A DNA stretch of 64,000 nt, taken from the NCBI RefSeq assembly GCF_000513895.2, contig NZ_CP165782.1, forward strand, positions 3,439,501 to 3,503,500, in the 5' to 3' direction. Each line of letters starts with the position of its first letter. Position 1 is the stretch's first letter. This DNA is from Ensifer sp. WSM1721 (GTDB lineage Bacteria; Pseudomonadota; Alphaproteobacteria; Rhizobiales; Rhizobiaceae). This document shows positions 16,837-26,823 of the stretch, piece after piece. Below the pieces are notes generated by a model. The model was not told the origin of the DNA. It saw nothing but the letters and a program-made list of their open reading frames with translations, and made no database searches. Both the position numbers and the translations under genes were made by a program.

Positions 16837-17721
16837 ATGGCGGACACCGCGCTCGAAATCTTGCTGCGACGGGACCGGGCGATCGTCGCGGCATCGATCG
16901 CCATCCTCACGGCGATCGCCTGGGCCTATATTGTCTGGCTGGCTGCGACCATGAACATGGAGGGCATGGCCATGTCCGATCCCGAGATGGGTGCCGGCAT
17001 GGACATGGACCCGGCCATGAACATGGAGAGCATGGAGATGGAGAGCGGCAGTGGTGCCGCTCCGCTCGGCGCCTTGCTCGGCCTCTCGCCGCATCCCTGG
17101 AGTGCCGTCGAGGCTGGCGTCACCGTGGCCATGTGGGTGGTGATGATGGTCGGCATGATGTTGCCTTCGGCAACGCCGATGATCCTGCTCTATGCCCGCG
17201 TCGGCCGGCAAAGCCGGAAAGAGGGCAAGCCCTTCGCCGCGACCGGCTTCTTTGCCGGCGGCTATCTCCTTGCCTGGGCCGCCTTTGCGCTCGCCGCGAC
17301 GCTCGGCCAATGGCTCCTGGAGGGCACGCTGTTGACGCCGGCGCTGGCAAGCGCCAGCCGCGTCTTCAGCGGCATCGTTCTGGTGACCACCGGGTTCTAT
17401 CAATGGACGCCGCTCAAGGACGCCTGCCTGAGGCAATGCCAGACGCCCTTCGTCTTCCTGCAGACCCATGGCGGCTTTCGCCGCGATCCTGCGGGCGCCG
17501 TCGGGCTTGGCTCGCGCCACGGGCTCTATTGCATCGGCTGCTGCTGGGCGCTGATGGCGCTTCTCTTCGTCGGCGGTATCATGAACGTGCTGTGGATCGC
17601 GGCGATCGCCATATTCGTGCTCGCGGAGAAAGTGCTTCCCACGGGCCGCATTCTCTCCCGCACTGCGGGTGTGATGCTCATTGTTTTAGGCATTTGGCAA
17701 TTGGCTGCGGCGACGGCCTGA
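16837..17721 (+). CDS. DUF2182 membrane protein with methionine-rich loop
   Basis: A 294-residue polytopic membrane protein. There is one helix at about 15-37, then a loop (about 38-72) with some 13 methionines and several acidic residues, then helices at about 92-118 (containing MWVVMMVGMMLPSATPM), 130-155, 165-190, 222-250 and 268-290. A Cys-rich GLYCIGCCWALM segment begins the fifth helix. DUF2182 proteins are annotated as predicted metal-binding integral membrane proteins; the Met-rich loop is the kind of sequence that binds Cu(I) or Ag(I). Metal handling is inference. Paired with the DUF1326 gene. Confidence 0.85.
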   Translation: MADTALEILLRRDRAIVAASIAILTAIAWAYIVWLAATMNMEGMAMSDPEMGAGMDMDPAMNMESMEMESGSGAAPLGALLGLSPHPWSAVEAGVTVAMWVVMMVGMMLPSATPMILLYARVGRQSRKEGKPFAATGFFAGGYLLAWAAFALAATLGQWLLEGTLLTPALASASRVFSGIVLVTTGFYQWTPLKDACLRQCQTPFVFLQTHGGFRRDPAGAVGLGSRHGLYCIGCCWALMALLFVGGIMNVLWIAAIAIFVLAEKVLPTGRILSRTAGVMLIVLGIWQLAAATA

Positions 17722-17748
17722 GCATCTGTCGGAGACTTCCTGAAATAC

Positions 17749-17785
17749 AAAAGCGCCGCGCGTCTGAAACGATGCGCAGCGCCTT
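17749..17785. terminator. Hairpin between converging DUF2182 and dnaJ genes
   Basis: GCGCcGCGC (17753-17761) pairs with GCGCaGCGC (17774-17782) with one mismatch, flanked by AAAA on the left and TT on the right. It lies between two converging genes and may serve as a bidirectional terminator. The inner GTCTGAAA resembles the second hairpin of the family 1 mosaic repeat. Confidence 0.45.
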
Positions 17786-17805
17786 CGGAAGCGGGCCTAT
17801 GAGGA

Positions 17806-18945
17806 TTAGTCGCTCAGCGTATCGAAGAAATCCTTCATGCGGGCGAAGAAGCCCGTGGATTCCGGATTATTCTCCTTCGATGAGATCTGCTCGAATTCCT
17901 GCAGGAGTTCGCGCTGGCGTTTGGTGAGTTTCTGCGGCGTCTCGATCTGGATCTGGATGTAGAGGTCGCCCATCTGATTGGAGCGCAGCACCGGCATACC
18001 CTTGCCCTTGAGGCGGAACTGCTTGCCGGCCTGGGTGCCTTCCGGCACGGTGACGCGCGACTTCGTGCCGTCGAGCGTGGTGACGTCGAATTTTCCGCCG
18101 AGCGCCGCCGTCGTCATCGAGATCGGCACGGCGCAATAGAGATCGGCGCCGTCGCGCTGGTAGAACTCATGCGGCTTGACCGAGAGGAAGATGTAGAGAT
18201 CACCGGCCGGGCCGCCGCGAAGGCCAGCCTCGCCCTCGCCGGAAAGCCGGATGCGCGTACCGTCCTCGATGCCAGCCGGGATGTTGACAGAGAGCGTCCG
18301 CTCCTCCACGACGCGGCCCTGACCGTGACATTTGGTGCACGGGTCGGTGATCGTCTGGCCACGGCCGCCGCAAGTCGGGCAGGTGCGCTCGATCGAGAAG
18401 AAGCCCTGGGCCGCGCGGACACGGCCGGTGCCCTGGCAGGTGCCGCAGGTCTTCGGGCTTGTTCCGGGCTTGGCGCCCGTGCCGGTGCAGACATCGCAGG
18501 TGACCGACGTCGGCACGCGAATCTGCGCCGTCTTGCCGGAATAGGCCTCCTCGAGCGAGATCTCCATGTTGTAGCGAAGGTCGGCGCCCCGTTCGCGGCC
18601 GCCGGACGAGCGGCGCTGGCGGCCGCCCATCATCTCGCCGAAGATGTCCTCGAAAATGTCTGAGAAGCCGTGCGCGCCGCCGCCCGCAAAGCCGTTTCCA
18701 AAGCCGGCACCCATGCCGCCCTGCTCGAAGGCCGCATGCCCGTAGCGGTCGTAGGCGGCGCGCTTCTGAGGATCCTTCAGCGTCTCGTAGGCTTCGTTGA
18801 TTTCCTTGAAGGACTTTTCCGCTTCTTTGTCGCCGGGATTTCTGTCCGGATGATATTTCATCGCGAGTTTGCGGAAGGCGCTTTTCAGTTCCTTCTCATC
18901 CGCGTTTTTTTGAACGCCAAGCGTTTCGTAAAGATCACGTTTCAT
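17806..18945 (-). CDS. dnaJ: Chaperone protein DnaJ
   Basis: Hsp40 co-chaperone stimulating DnaK ATPase and delivering substrates. The 379-residue product has the J domain with HPD in [10 protein letters not shown] (about 31-40), the Gly/Phe-rich linker ([15 protein letters not shown]), four zinc-finger repeats ([32 protein letters not shown]) and the C-terminal substrate domain. It lies downstream of dnaK on the same strand, but a strong hairpin terminator and about 250 bases separate them, so dnaJ probably also has its own promoter. Confidence 0.97.
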   Translation of the reverse strand: MKRDLYETLGVQKNADEKELKSAFRKLAMKYHPDRNPGDKEAEKSFKEINEAYETLKDPQKRAAYDRYGHAAFEQGGMGAGFGNGFAGGGAHGFSDIFEDIFGEMMGGRQRRSSGGRERGADLRYNMEISLEEAYSGKTAQIRVPTSVTCDVCTGTGAKPGTSPKTCGTCQGTGRVRAAQGFFSIERTCPTCGGRGQTITDPCTKCHGQGRVVEERTLSVNIPAGIEDGTRIRLSGEGEAGLRGGPAGDLYIFLSVKPHEFYQRDGADLYCAVPISMTTAALGGKFDVTTLDGTKSRVTVPEGTQAGKQFRLKGKGMPVLRSNQMGDLYIQIQIETPQKLTKRQRELLQEFEQISSKENNPESTGFFARMKDFFDTLSD

Positions 18946-19148
18946 GCTTCAAAGATTGTCCTGTTGACAGTGACAGGGCTTGCCAGCGCGAAGGATCCGA
19001 CGGCTGCCTGATTATCTTGCCACAGGATTTAGTAAACCTTTAAGCGCGATACCATAGCCAAGTCGGGGCGGAAGCTGTTTTTTGTCGGAAAACCGCGGTT
19101 TCGCGCCACTTTCCTCTGAGTCGCCGGCACAGCCGTGGACCGATAATG

Positions 19149-19174
19149 AAAAAGCCCGGGATCGCTCCCGGGCT
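19149..19174 (-). terminator. Rho-independent terminator after dnaK
   Basis: On the minus strand, AGCCCGGGA / TCCCGGGCT (nine pairs, loop GCGA) is followed by TTTTTC, about 23 bases after the dnaK stop codon. It is a textbook intrinsic terminator and would limit read-through to dnaJ. Confidence 0.85.
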
Positions 19175-19196
19175 CGTTCCTTGCGAGGCGAGGTCC

Positions 19197-21122
19197 TTAT
19201 GCCGACCGCTTGCGGTCGTCTTCGTCCTTGACTTCCTCGTAGTCGGCATCGACGACGTCGTCGCCGGAGCGCTTGGCATCGGCCGCGGCATCCGCATGCG
19301 CAGCTTCGGCCTGCTGGGCCTCATAGATCGCCTGACCGAGCTTCATGGAGACTTCCATGAGCGTGTTGGTCTTGGCCTTGATGTCCTCGGCGTCCGGCTC
19401 GGAAGCCTCGACAGCGGTCTTGAGCGCGGCAATCGCGTCCTCGATCGCCTTGCGGTCCGTCTCGGAGACCTTGTCGCCATAGTCCTTGAGCGACTTCTCC
19501 GAAGAATGGATCAGACTTTCGGCCTGGTTCCTGGCCTCGACCGCCTCGCGGCGCTTCTTGTCGGCTTCCGCATTGGCTTCGGCGTCCTTGACCATCTTCT
19601 CGATCTCGGCGTCGGAGAGACCGCCGGATGCCTGGATGCGGATCTGGTGCTCCTTGCCCGTGCCCTTGTCCTTCGCGGAGACCTGCACGATGCCGTTCGC
19701 GTCGATGTCGAAGGTGACCTCGATCTGCGGCACGCCGCGCGGCGCCGGCGGAATGCCGACCAGGTCGAACTGGCCGAGCAGCTTGTTGTCGGCCGCCATT
19801 TCACGCTCGCCCTGGGACACGCGGATCGTCACGGCGGACTGATTGTCCTCGGCCGTCGAGAAGACCTGGCTCTTCTTGGTCGGGATCGTCGTGTTGCGCT
19901 CGATCAGGCGCGTGAAGACGCCGCCGAGCGTTTCGATGCCGAGCGAGAGCGGGGTCACGTCGAGCAGCAGCACGTCCTTGACGTCGCCCTGCAGAACGCC
20001 GGCCTGGATCGCAGCGCCCATGGCGACCACTTCATCCGGGTTGACGCCCTTGTGCGGCTCCTTGCCGAAGAGCTGCTTGACGGTCTCCTGAACCTTCGGC
20101 ATGCGGGTCATGCCGCCGACGAGAACGACTTCGTCGATCTCGGCAGCCGAGACGCCGGCGTCCTTGAGCGCTGCCTTGCAGGGCGCGATGGTCTTCTGGA
20201 TCAGGTCCTCGACCAGGCTCTCGAACTTGGCGCGCGACAGTTTCATCGTCAGGTGCTTCGGACCGGATGCATCGGCCGTGATGAACGGCAGGTTGATTTC
20301 GGTCTGCTGCGAGGACGACAGCTCGATCTTCGCCTTTTCGGCAGCTTCCTTGAGCCGCTGCAGCGCAAGCTTGTCGTTCCTGAGGTCGATGCCCTGCTCT
20401 TTCTTGAACTCGGATGCAAGATATTCGACGAGACGCATGTCGAAGTCTTCACCGCCGAGGAAGGTATCGCCGTTGGTCGACTTCACCTCGAAGACACCGT
20501 CGCCGATTTCGAGAACCGAGATATCGAAGGTGCCGCCGCCGAGGTCGTAAACGGCGATCGTCTTGCCTTCCTTCTTGTCGAGGCCGTAGGCAAGCGCAGC
20601 CGCGGTCGGCTCGTTGATGATGCGCAGCACGTCGAGACCGGCGATCTTGCCGGCATCCTTGGTGGCCTGGCGCTGGGCGTCGTTGAAGTAGGCCGGAACG
20701 GTGATGACGGCCTTCTCGATCTTTTCACCGAGATAGGATTCGGCCGTTTCCTTCATCTTCTGAAGGATCATCGCGGAAATCTGCGACGGAGAGTAGGTCT
20801 TGCCATGTGCTTCGACCCAGGCGTCGCCATTGTCGGCCTTGATGATCTTGTAGGGGACCATCCCCTTGTCCTTCTGCGTCGTCGGGTCTTCGAAGGTGCG
20901 GCCGATCAGGCGCTTGATCGCAAAAAGGGTGTTTTCCGGATTGGTGACGGCCTGGCGCTTGGCCGGCTGGCCGACGAGACGTTCGCCGTCGTCGGTGAAT
21001 GCCACCATGGAGGGGGTCGTGCGCGCGCCTTCGGCGTTTTCGATAACCTTCGCGTCCTTGCCGTCCATCACGGCGACGCAGGAGTTGGTCGTTCCCAGGT
21101 CAATACCAATAACTTTAGCCAT
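19197..21122 (-). CDS. dnaK: Chaperone protein DnaK (Hsp70)
   Basis: Major ATP-dependent cytosolic chaperone. The 641-residue product has all Hsp70 signatures: [14 protein letters not shown] at the N-terminus, the [16 protein letters not shown] segment, and [17 protein letters not shown], then the substrate-binding domain and an acidic C-terminal tail ending [12 protein letters not shown] 21122 has a strong AAGGAGAG site. A heat-shock-type promoter is seen at 21234-21264 and a terminator at 19149-19174. grpE is not in the window. Confidence 0.98.
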   Translation of the reverse strand: MAKVIGIDLGTTNSCVAVMDGKDAKVIENAEGARTTPSMVAFTDDGERLVGQPAKRQAVTNPENTLFAIKRLIGRTFEDPTTQKDKGMVPYKIIKADNGDAWVEAHGKTYSPSQISAMILQKMKETAESYLGEKIEKAVITVPAYFNDAQRQATKDAGKIAGLDVLRIINEPTAAALAYGLDKKEGKTIAVYDLGGGTFDISVLEIGDGVFEVKSTNGDTFLGGEDFDMRLVEYLASEFKKEQGIDLRNDKLALQRLKEAAEKAKIELSSSQQTEINLPFITADASGPKHLTMKLSRAKFESLVEDLIQKTIAPCKAALKDAGVSAAEIDEVVLVGGMTRMPKVQETVKQLFGKEPHKGVNPDEVVAMGAAIQAGVLQGDVKDVLLLDVTPLSLGIETLGGVFTRLIERNTTIPTKKSQVFSTAEDNQSAVTIRVSQGEREMAADNKLLGQFDLVGIPPAPRGVPQIEVTFDIDANGIVQVSAKDKGTGKEHQIRIQASGGLSDAEIEKMVKDAEANAEADKKRREAVEARNQAESLIHSSEKSLKDYGDKVSETDRKAIEDAIAALKTAVEASEPDAEDIKAKTNTLMEVSMKLGQAIYEAQQAEAAHADAAADAKRSGDDVVDADYEEVKDEDDRKRSA

Positions 21123-21233
21123 GTTTCTCTCCTTGCAGCGGACTGTCGGAACCCGGTCAGGCATTCGTAGGACAGCCCCTAACGGGATGGTCTTTTGGAT
21201 TTCATCGCAGCGGCGGGCTGCGCCGATGCGGCG

Positions 21234-21264
21234 TATATAAGGACCGGCGTTTCGGACTGCAAGG
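21234..21264 (-). promoter_or_regulatory. RpoH-type promoter of dnaK
   Basis: On the minus strand, CTTGCA (-35-like, 21263-21258) and CCTTATATA (-10-like, 21242-21234) are spaced as in alphaproteobacterial sigma-32 promoters (CTTG and C-n-TATAT with a 16-18 base spacer). It is about 110 bases upstream of the dnaK start. The rest of the 311-base gap (21123-21433) between dnaK and the 3' end of the penicillin-binding protein gene holds nothing else I recognise. Confidence 0.65.
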
Positions 21265-21433
21265 CATTCTGCGGGGGGATCGGGGGCAAATGCAAGCTGC
21301 CTTTCACGATCGGGTGGAGGATGCGTTCGCCGGGGGCCGCGGCGGAAATCCGCAACGGGGCGTGACACCCCAGTCTGCCCCTGCCTTAGCCAACGCCGCA
21401 TGCCACCCGGTGGTGCCGCTCTGCCTGGCCGCT

Positions 21434-23674
21434 CTAGCCACCCGTCAGCAGGTCGAAAAGCGTCGTGCGGCGGGTCGCCCCGGTCGTCTCCCCAACACCC
21501 GCCGGCGGGATCGGCCCGCCGGTCTGTTCTGCCGGTCGGATCTGCTCGACGGCAGCCGTGCCGTCCACGGGCGCCGGTGGTTCGGGGAAAGCTTCGGGAC
21601 TGCCGGTCGCGAATTCGTCGGCGGGCACCTCGCCGGCGGCGGCGATGCCGCCTTCGTCGAAGACGGGCTGCACGCCTGTCGTGCCGAAGAGCGGCGAGGG
21701 CGAAAGGCCCTCATGCGCCGCCACCATGAAATCGTGCCAGGCCTTTGCGGGAAGGCCGCCGCCGGTCACCTTCTTCATCGACTTGCCGTCGTCATTGCCG
21801 AACCAGACGCCGGTCGTGAGGTTGGACGTGTAGCCGACGAAGAGCGCATCGCGGAAGGATTGCGTCGTCCCGGTCTTGCCGGCCGCCTCCCAGTCGGGCA
21901 GGCGCGCTTTCTTGCCGGTGCCGTTCGTCAGGACCTGCACCATCATCCGGTTCATCTCGCTGACGATCGCCGGGTCGAGCACGCGCGGCGGATTGTCGTA
22001 GGTGTTCTCGTAGAGCACCGTGCCGTCCGCGGTGGCGATGCGGCGGATCACATGCGGCGTCGCCTTGAAGCCGCCGTTCATGAAGGGTGCATAGGAGGAG
22101 GTGAGCTCGACCAGCGTGACCTCCGACGTGCCGAGGGCGATCGATGCGTTCGCCTGCATCTCGGAATCGATTCCGAGGCGATGCGCGAGCTTGACGACGT
22201 TCTGCGGTCCCACTTCCATGACGAGCTCAGCGGCGATCGTGTTTAAGGAATTGGCGAGCGCATCGGCGAGAGTCACCTCGCCGCGATATTTCTGGTCGTA
22301 GTTTTCCGGCGTCCAGTTGCCAATCCTGACGGGCGCGTCGTTGCGGATGGACATCGGCGTGCGGCCGATCTCCAGCGCTGCCGCATAGACGAAGGGCTTG
22401 AAGGCCGAGCCCGGCTGGCGCTTCGCCTTCGAGGCGCGGTCGAACTGGCTCTCGGCATAGTCCCGGCCGCCGACGAGCGCCCGGATCGCGCCGGTGCCGT
22501 CGATGGAGACGAGCGCGGCTTGCGAGGCGTTGAGCTTGCCGCCCTCTGCCTCGAGCGTTTCGGCAAGCACCTCCTCGGCCGTCTTCTCGAGCGCGAGGTC
22601 GATGGTCGTATCGATGATGAGGTCTTGCCTGACCTCGCCGATCATGCCGGGAAGCTGGTCCATCACCATGTCGGCAACGTAGTGCTCGGCGCCCGACCAG
22701 AAGCTCTTCGCCCGCGTCGGCGTCTGCGACATGGCCGTCTTGATCTCGGCATCGGTGATGAAACCCTCTTCGCGCATTGCGCCGAGCACCACCTGGGCGC
22801 GCTCTTCTGCCGCTTGCGGGTCGCGCGCCGGCGAGAGCCGCGAGGGCGCCTTGAGCAGGCCGGCGAGCACTGCAGCCTCGCCGAGATTGACGTCGCGTGC
22901 CGATTTGTTGAAGTAGCGCCTCGACGCCGCCTCGACGCCATAGGCGTTGGAGCCGAAGAAGACGCGGTTGAGATACATCGCGAGAATCTGGTCCTTGGTG
23001 TATTTCTGCTCTAGCCAGAAGGCGAGCAGCACCTCCTGCACCTTGCGCTCGAGCGTCCGCTCCGGCGAGAGGAACAGGTTCTTGGCGAGCTGCTGCGTGA
23101 GCGTCGAGCCGCCCTGGACCATGCGGCCGCTCATGAGATTGGTCAGCATCGCGCGCGCGAGCCCCAACGGGTCGACGCCGAAATGCGAATAGAAACGGCG
23201 ATCCTCGATGGCGATCACTGCCTGGGGGATATAGGGCGACATGTCTTCGAGCGCGAGCGCCTCGCCGCCGGTCGCGCCGCGATTGGCGATGATCTCGCCA
23301 TTGACCGCGAGGATCTTGACGTTCGGCGGCCGGTCGGGGATCGACCAGCTCGTCGCGCTCGGCATCCGCGCCCCGTAGTAGAGCACCAGGCCGCCGACGC
23401 CGATCGCGCCCCAGATGCCGAGAACGATGCACCAATAGGCAAGGCGCCGGGCGAGGCCGAAGAAGCCGCCACCGGAGCCGCGTCTGCCGCCGCCGCTCTT
23501 GCCGCGGCGCCGCGCGGCCATCTCCCGCTTGCTGCCGCCTTGCGCGGAGCCGGTGCGCTTCGGCCTGCGTCCGCCACTCGTGACGCGGTCGCTCGCATCG
23601 ACGCGCAGTTCGTCGCCGTCGTCATCGCCACCGAATGAAGGTTCGATCCGCTGTCCTGATTTGCCGCTCGCCAT
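21434..23674 (-). CDS. Class A penicillin-binding protein 1A
   Basis: Bifunctional peptidoglycan glycosyltransferase/transpeptidase, 746 residues. A basic Gly/Arg-rich cytoplasmic tail (1-75) precedes one membrane helix (about 76-100). The glycosyltransferase domain has [15 protein letters not shown] with the catalytic Glu, [12 protein letters not shown] and [13 protein letters not shown]. The transpeptidase domain has PGSAFKPF with the nucleophile Ser, SLN and KTGTTQ. A Pro/Ala-rich C-terminal tail follows. The N-terminal tail is longer than in E. coli PBP1a. Transcribed toward dnaK. Confidence 0.93.
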   Translation of the reverse strand: MASGKSGQRIEPSFGGDDDGDELRVDASDRVTSGGRRPKRTGSAQGGSKREMAARRRGKSGGGRRGSGGGFFGLARRLAYWCIVLGIWGAIGVGGLVLYYGARMPSATSWSIPDRPPNVKILAVNGEIIANRGATGGEALALEDMSPYIPQAVIAIEDRRFYSHFGVDPLGLARAMLTNLMSGRMVQGGSTLTQQLAKNLFLSPERTLERKVQEVLLAFWLEQKYTKDQILAMYLNRVFFGSNAYGVEAASRRYFNKSARDVNLGEAAVLAGLLKAPSRLSPARDPQAAEERAQVVLGAMREEGFITDAEIKTAMSQTPTRAKSFWSGAEHYVADMVMDQLPGMIGEVRQDLIIDTTIDLALEKTAEEVLAETLEAEGGKLNASQAALVSIDGTGAIRALVGGRDYAESQFDRASKAKRQPGSAFKPFVYAAALEIGRTPMSIRNDAPVRIGNWTPENYDQKYRGEVTLADALANSLNTIAAELVMEVGPQNVVKLAHRLGIDSEMQANASIALGTSEVTLVELTSSYAPFMNGGFKATPHVIRRIATADGTVLYENTYDNPPRVLDPAIVSEMNRMMVQVLTNGTGKKARLPDWEAAGKTGTTQSFRDALFVGYTSNLTTGVWFGNDDGKSMKKVTGGGLPAKAWHDFMVAAHEGLSPSPLFGTTGVQPVFDEGGIAAAGEVPADEFATGSPEAFPEPPAPVDGTAAVEQIRPAEQTGGPIPPAGVGETTGATRRTTLFDLLTGG

Positions 23675-23981
23675 GCCGGAAGGATATGTCCCCTTGAGGC
23701 CGGACCGGGTTGCGCCATCGCTTCCGGAGCGATTCCCGGCGGCACAGTTGTCGCCGCGTTCGGGCGTCGCCCCGTCCGCTTGTGCGATCCGTTGTACTTT
23801 AAATACGGCAATTTAAGGGGGAGTTAAGGAGCGGAATAAGAGATTGTTAACATCTTCAAGCTGTTTACCTTGGGCCAGTTGCTTGCCGCATGCAGTGGCC
23901 GGGCCGGCCTGCTGCCTTGCACCAAACGCAATGCTGCAATGCAACATTGTCCCTATTAATTCAGGGGGAATGATTTACTCT

Positions 23982-24103
23982 CCGTCTTGTCGAAGCGCTG
24001 TACCTCCTCCCACGGCGCCAGACGCCGATCGGTTCACTCCTCCTCCCAGGACCGATCTAGTTCAGAGACCCCGATGCACCTCCTCCCGCATCGGGGTCTT
24101 TCT
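23982..24103 (+). ncRNA. Cuckoo / alpha-r14-like small RNA with three CCTCCTCCC loops
   Basis: Three consecutive hairpins each carry CCTCCTCCC in the loop: GCGCTGT/ACGGCGC (23995-24018), GATCGGTTC/GGACCGATC (24027-24057) and AGACCCCGATGC/GCATCGGGGTCT (24066-24099), the last followed by TTTC as an intrinsic terminator. This layout matches what I know as the cuckoo (alpha-r14) sRNA family of Rhizobiales, whose loops mimic an anti-Shine-Dalgarno sequence and should pair with ribosome-binding sites of target mRNAs. The 5' end is estimated. Upstream (23675-23980) I see only a possible TTGTCC-type -35 near 23948 and no gene. Confidence 0.85.
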
Positions 24104-24111
24104 GTATCTGG

Positions 24112-24603
24112 ATGTGCCGCGGCAATCTCAGCCCGCCTTGCTAGCGGAATCGTTCGATCGCAATTTCCTGCTGCCGCTCGCCGCGGCGTCGATGTTCGCG
24201 ATCTATGTCATCACGACTAGGCTCGGCAGCCGCGAGGATCCGGCGATGACGAGCTTCTTCTATACCGGCGTCGTCGGCGCGGCCGCCATCAGCCTCGTCG
24301 GCCCGTTCTTCTGGGCGACGCTGTCAGCGCCGGACTGGGGCTGGAATGCTGCTGCTCTGTATCACCGGCACGTCGAGCCATTATTTCCTGATTCGCGCCT
24401 ATGACATGCTCGATGCGGCCGCGGTCCAGCCGCTCACCTATCTCCAGCTCGTCTTCGCCTCGATCATGGGCGTCACCATCTTCGGCGAGACGCTGTCGGC
24501 AAACATGATCATCGGCTCGATTCTGGTAGTTGCCGCCGGGATCTTCACCGTTTGGCGCGAACATGTCGTCGCAAGACGCAGGGCCAGCCTGCCACCGCGG
24601 TGA
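24112..24603 (+). pseudogene. Remnant of an EamA/DMT-family transporter
   Basis: Only the C-terminal EamA repeat of a drug/metabolite transporter is left. One frame reads FLLPLAAASMFAIYVITTRL and FFYTGVVGAAAISLVGPFFW, then after DWGW (24344) it slips; the frame one base over continues LLLCITGTSSHYFLIRAYDM and ends with TGA at 24601-24603. The sequence GGAATG at 24343-24348 looks like GGATG with an extra A. The N-terminal half is missing, and the homology begins shortly after the terminator of the cuckoo-like sRNA. Not expected to be functional. Confidence 0.8.
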
Positions 24604-24688
24604 CGGTGTTTTCAACTTAAAATCGCCGGGATCATTGCCGTTACTAATCCTTGGAGGCCGTGCCCTTCCTCCGGCGGTCATATTCAGC

Positions 24689-24807
24689 GTCATCCTCGGG
24701 CTTGACCCGAGGATCCACATACAAGGCTTTTCAGCCAGCCATGGGGGCATGCCACCAGTGAGGCTCAGTGCTTGTGAATGGATCCTCGGGTCAAGCCCGA
24801 GGATGAC
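24689..24807. repeat. Large inverted repeat of REP-like palindromes
   Basis: A 29-base arm at 24689-24717 (GTCATCCTCGGGCTTGACCC and on to GGATCCA) is repeated as its exact reverse complement at 24779-24807. Each arm is itself palindromic (CCTCGGG...CCCGAGG). The 61-base spacer has no coding signal. Such arms are very common in Rhizobiales genomes and are probably part of a RIME-type family. It lies between the transporter remnant and the next gene. Confidence 0.8.
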
Positions 24808-24881
24808 CTCCGGAGAGGGCGCGCAACACACAACTCTGCGGCGTTGCGTCCAGCGGGATCTCCGGTTCGAAAGGAGATAAG

Positions 24882-25373
24882 ATGAGAATCTGTCGCGCAG
24901 CCCTGTTCACGCTTGCGGCTCTTGCAGCACCGAGCATTGAGGCAAGGGCGCAGGAGAGCGTCGCCTATGTCGACGACCGTTCCGACGGTGCGGCGCTCGT
25001 CCGCTCGCTTTACAACGCAATCAGCCGGAAGGAATACGCCAGGGCCTACGGCTATTTCGGCGCGTCCAAACCAGTCGGCGAGTACAAGGCCTTCGCGGAC
25101 GGTTACGCGAACACGGAGTCGGTGGAACTGAAAATCGGCAAGGTGACGACGGAAGGCGCCGCCGGCAGCATCTATTCGGCCGTTCCCGTCGCGATCAAGT
25201 CGCTCGAGCGGCAGGGCAAGACCCGTTTCTTTTCGGGCTGTTATGTTGCCAGGATCATCAATCCGTCCCTGCAGGTCCCGCCCTTCACGCCCTATCAGAT
25301 CGAGACGGCGCGGCTCGAGGAAGTCAGCGGGCCGATCGAGCAGGCGATCCCCGCCGTTTGCAACGCTCCTTAG
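24882..25373 (+). CDS. Secreted protein of unknown function
   Basis: A 163-residue protein with a clear signal peptide (RICRAALFTLAALAAPSIEARAQ, cleavage after AQA-type site near 23). The mature part contains SLYNAISRKEYARAYGYFG, reminiscent of NTF2-like or TPR-less helical openings, and two Cys (in FSGCYVARI and PAVCNAP) that may form a disulfide. I do not recognise the family. AAAGGAG lies directly before ATG 24882. The downstream end meets a family 1 repeat. Confidence 0.8.
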   Translation: MRICRAALFTLAALAAPSIEARAQESVAYVDDRSDGAALVRSLYNAISRKEYARAYGYFGASKPVGEYKAFADGYANTESVELKIGKVTTEGAAGSIYSAVPVAIKSLERQGKTRFFSGCYVARIINPSLQVPPFTPYQIETARLEEVSGPIEQAIPAVCNAP

Positions 25374-25388
25374 GTGTGCCGCGTGCAA

Positions 25389-25493
25389 TTACAGCGCCGG
25401 GCGTCTTTTCAGACGCACAAAGGACGCTGTAGCACTTGAATTGCTGCATGTTTTTGTCCTTAAATCGAGGACGATTTAAGGAAACATGCATTA
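25389..25493 (-). repeat. Two-hairpin mosaic repeat, family 1, copy B
   Basis: Same element as copy A in reverse orientation, with a few changes in the outer stem and in the loop of the first hairpin (GAGGAC instead of GGGTAC). It lies between two converging genes and its end touches the stop codon (25491-25493) of the YbhN-like gene. Confidence 0.85.
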
Positions 25494-26438
25494 CGGCCCC
25501 CTCACGCCTCGTTGTTCGAGGAAGCGTGAGTGCTCGAAGACGAGGATGACCACGAGCGCCATGACGAAGGGGATGAGGAGGTAAAGCAGCCGGAAGATGG
25601 CGAGCGCCGCCAGCACGTCGGCCGGGTTCATCTCTGGCAGCGCTGCGATGAAGACGAGTTCGAGCACGCCGAGTCCGCCCGGCGCATGTGAAAGCAGTGC
25701 TGCCGAGAAGGATGCGAGGAAGATGCCGAGAATGACGATGTAACCCGGATTGCCGGCGTCCGGCAGAGCGAAATAGATGATGCCGGCAGCGCCCAGCAGT
25801 TCAACGGGCGCGATGATTAATTGCCGGAGGACGATTGCGGGGCGCGGATAATGGAGCTGGAACCACCGCAGGCGCAGCGGCCGGAGGCCGACCAAGCTGC
25901 CGAGGATGTAAAGCCCGATCAGCGCGAGAATGAGGGTCCCGGTCGTCAGCGACATCTCGATCGGCAGGAATTCGGCGAAGCGCTCGATGATATCCGGCTT
26001 CACGAGCAGTACGATGGCCGACAACATCAGTGTGCCGAGCGTGAAGGTGAAGGAGCAGAAGGCGACAAGTATGCCCACTTCGGCCGGCGTCAGCCCCTTC
26101 GACCGGTAGGCGCGGTAGCGCACGACGGCGCCGGAAAACACTGAGGCGCCGAGATTGTGCGAAAGCGCGTAGGTCGTGAACGAGCAGAGGGTAATGAACC
26201 AGAGGGAGATGCGGTGGCCGAGATGGTCGAGCGCCAGCTTGTCATAGGCGGCGAGAGCGGCATAGGCGAGGAGCGTGGAGCCGATGGCGAGCAGCCAGCT
26301 CGTGAAGGAGATGGCCTGAAAGCTTGCGACGAATTCGTCGAGAGAAAGGCCACGCAGCTCGTGGACAAGCGCGCGTACCGAAAACAGGATCGCAGCTAGC
26401 CCGACGACGGGCCAGAAATATGCCTTCAGCCGTTTCAT
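25491..26438 (-). CDS. YbhN/UPF0104-family membrane protein
   Basis: A 315-residue integral membrane protein with about eight hydrophobic helices. It shows the family's LGHRISLWFITLCSFTTYALSH and LLSHAPGGLGVLELVF motifs, the latter characteristic of the lysylphosphatidylglycerol synthase membrane (flippase) domain. There is no synthase domain attached, so a lipid-translocation or unknown role is possible. ATG 26438 starts MKRLKAYFWPVV; the open frame upstream is Arg/Ser-rich and not convincing. Confidence 0.83.
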   Translation of the reverse strand: MKRLKAYFWPVVGLAAILFSVRALVHELRGLSLDEFVASFQAISFTSWLLAIGSTLLAYAALAAYDKLALDHLGHRISLWFITLCSFTTYALSHNLGASVFSGAVVRYRAYRSKGLTPAEVGILVAFCSFTFTLGTLMLSAIVLLVKPDIIERFAEFLPIEMSLTTGTLILALIGLYILGSLVGLRPLRLRWFQLHYPRPAIVLRQLIIAPVELLGAAGIIYFALPDAGNPGYIVILGIFLASFSAALLSHAPGGLGVLELVFIAALPEMNPADVLAALAIFRLLYLLIPFVMALVVILVFEHSRFLEQRGVRGP

Positions 26439-26823
26439 GCTTGGGCTTCTGAATGATTCCTCGATTGGAATCGATTCAACCGCAAAATCATGCAGCACGT
26501 CGAGGTGCCGCAATGATCTTCGCGTGTGCGGCTGGGCGCGCGGCGCCACAAGGTGCCGGCCGGATCGACGACTGCCGGGGGCATCGGGGTTCTGCCGGAG
26601 CGGTCACGCCTCTTCCGCGCATTGAAAGGATCGCGTCGAAAACGCGATGCCTCGGTATTCGCCCTTGCCAACAGCCCACTTCCCATTCTGATTGTTTTGA
26701 GAAAGGGAAGCACCCCACAGCCGGCAGGTCAAGCCGCGATGGCCACCGCGGCATCGTCAAATTCAAGTGTTTACTCAGCACGCCTGTGGCGGAGGGTGGC
26801 TCCGCCACGATCTTGCGGCGATG
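26439..26823. other. 385-base intergenic stretch
   Basis: No convincing gene. The only structure I see is a 9-bp perfect hairpin, GTGGCGGAG / CTCCGCCAC (26786-26808), 15 bases beyond the stop codon of the minus-strand M20 peptidase gene. It is not followed by a T run, so it is at best a weak terminator. Confidence 0.5.

Noticed and set aside
19146..21170. A 674-codon open frame on the plus strand antisense to dnaK.
   Set aside because: It mirrors dnaK codon for codon (third-position GC bias), has no domain or ribosome site, and dnaK is unquestionable.
23844..24110. N-terminal extension of the transporter frame (starting near 23844).
   Set aside because: This part overlaps the three-hairpin sRNA and its translation has no membrane-protein character; only the sequence after the terminator resembles a transporter.
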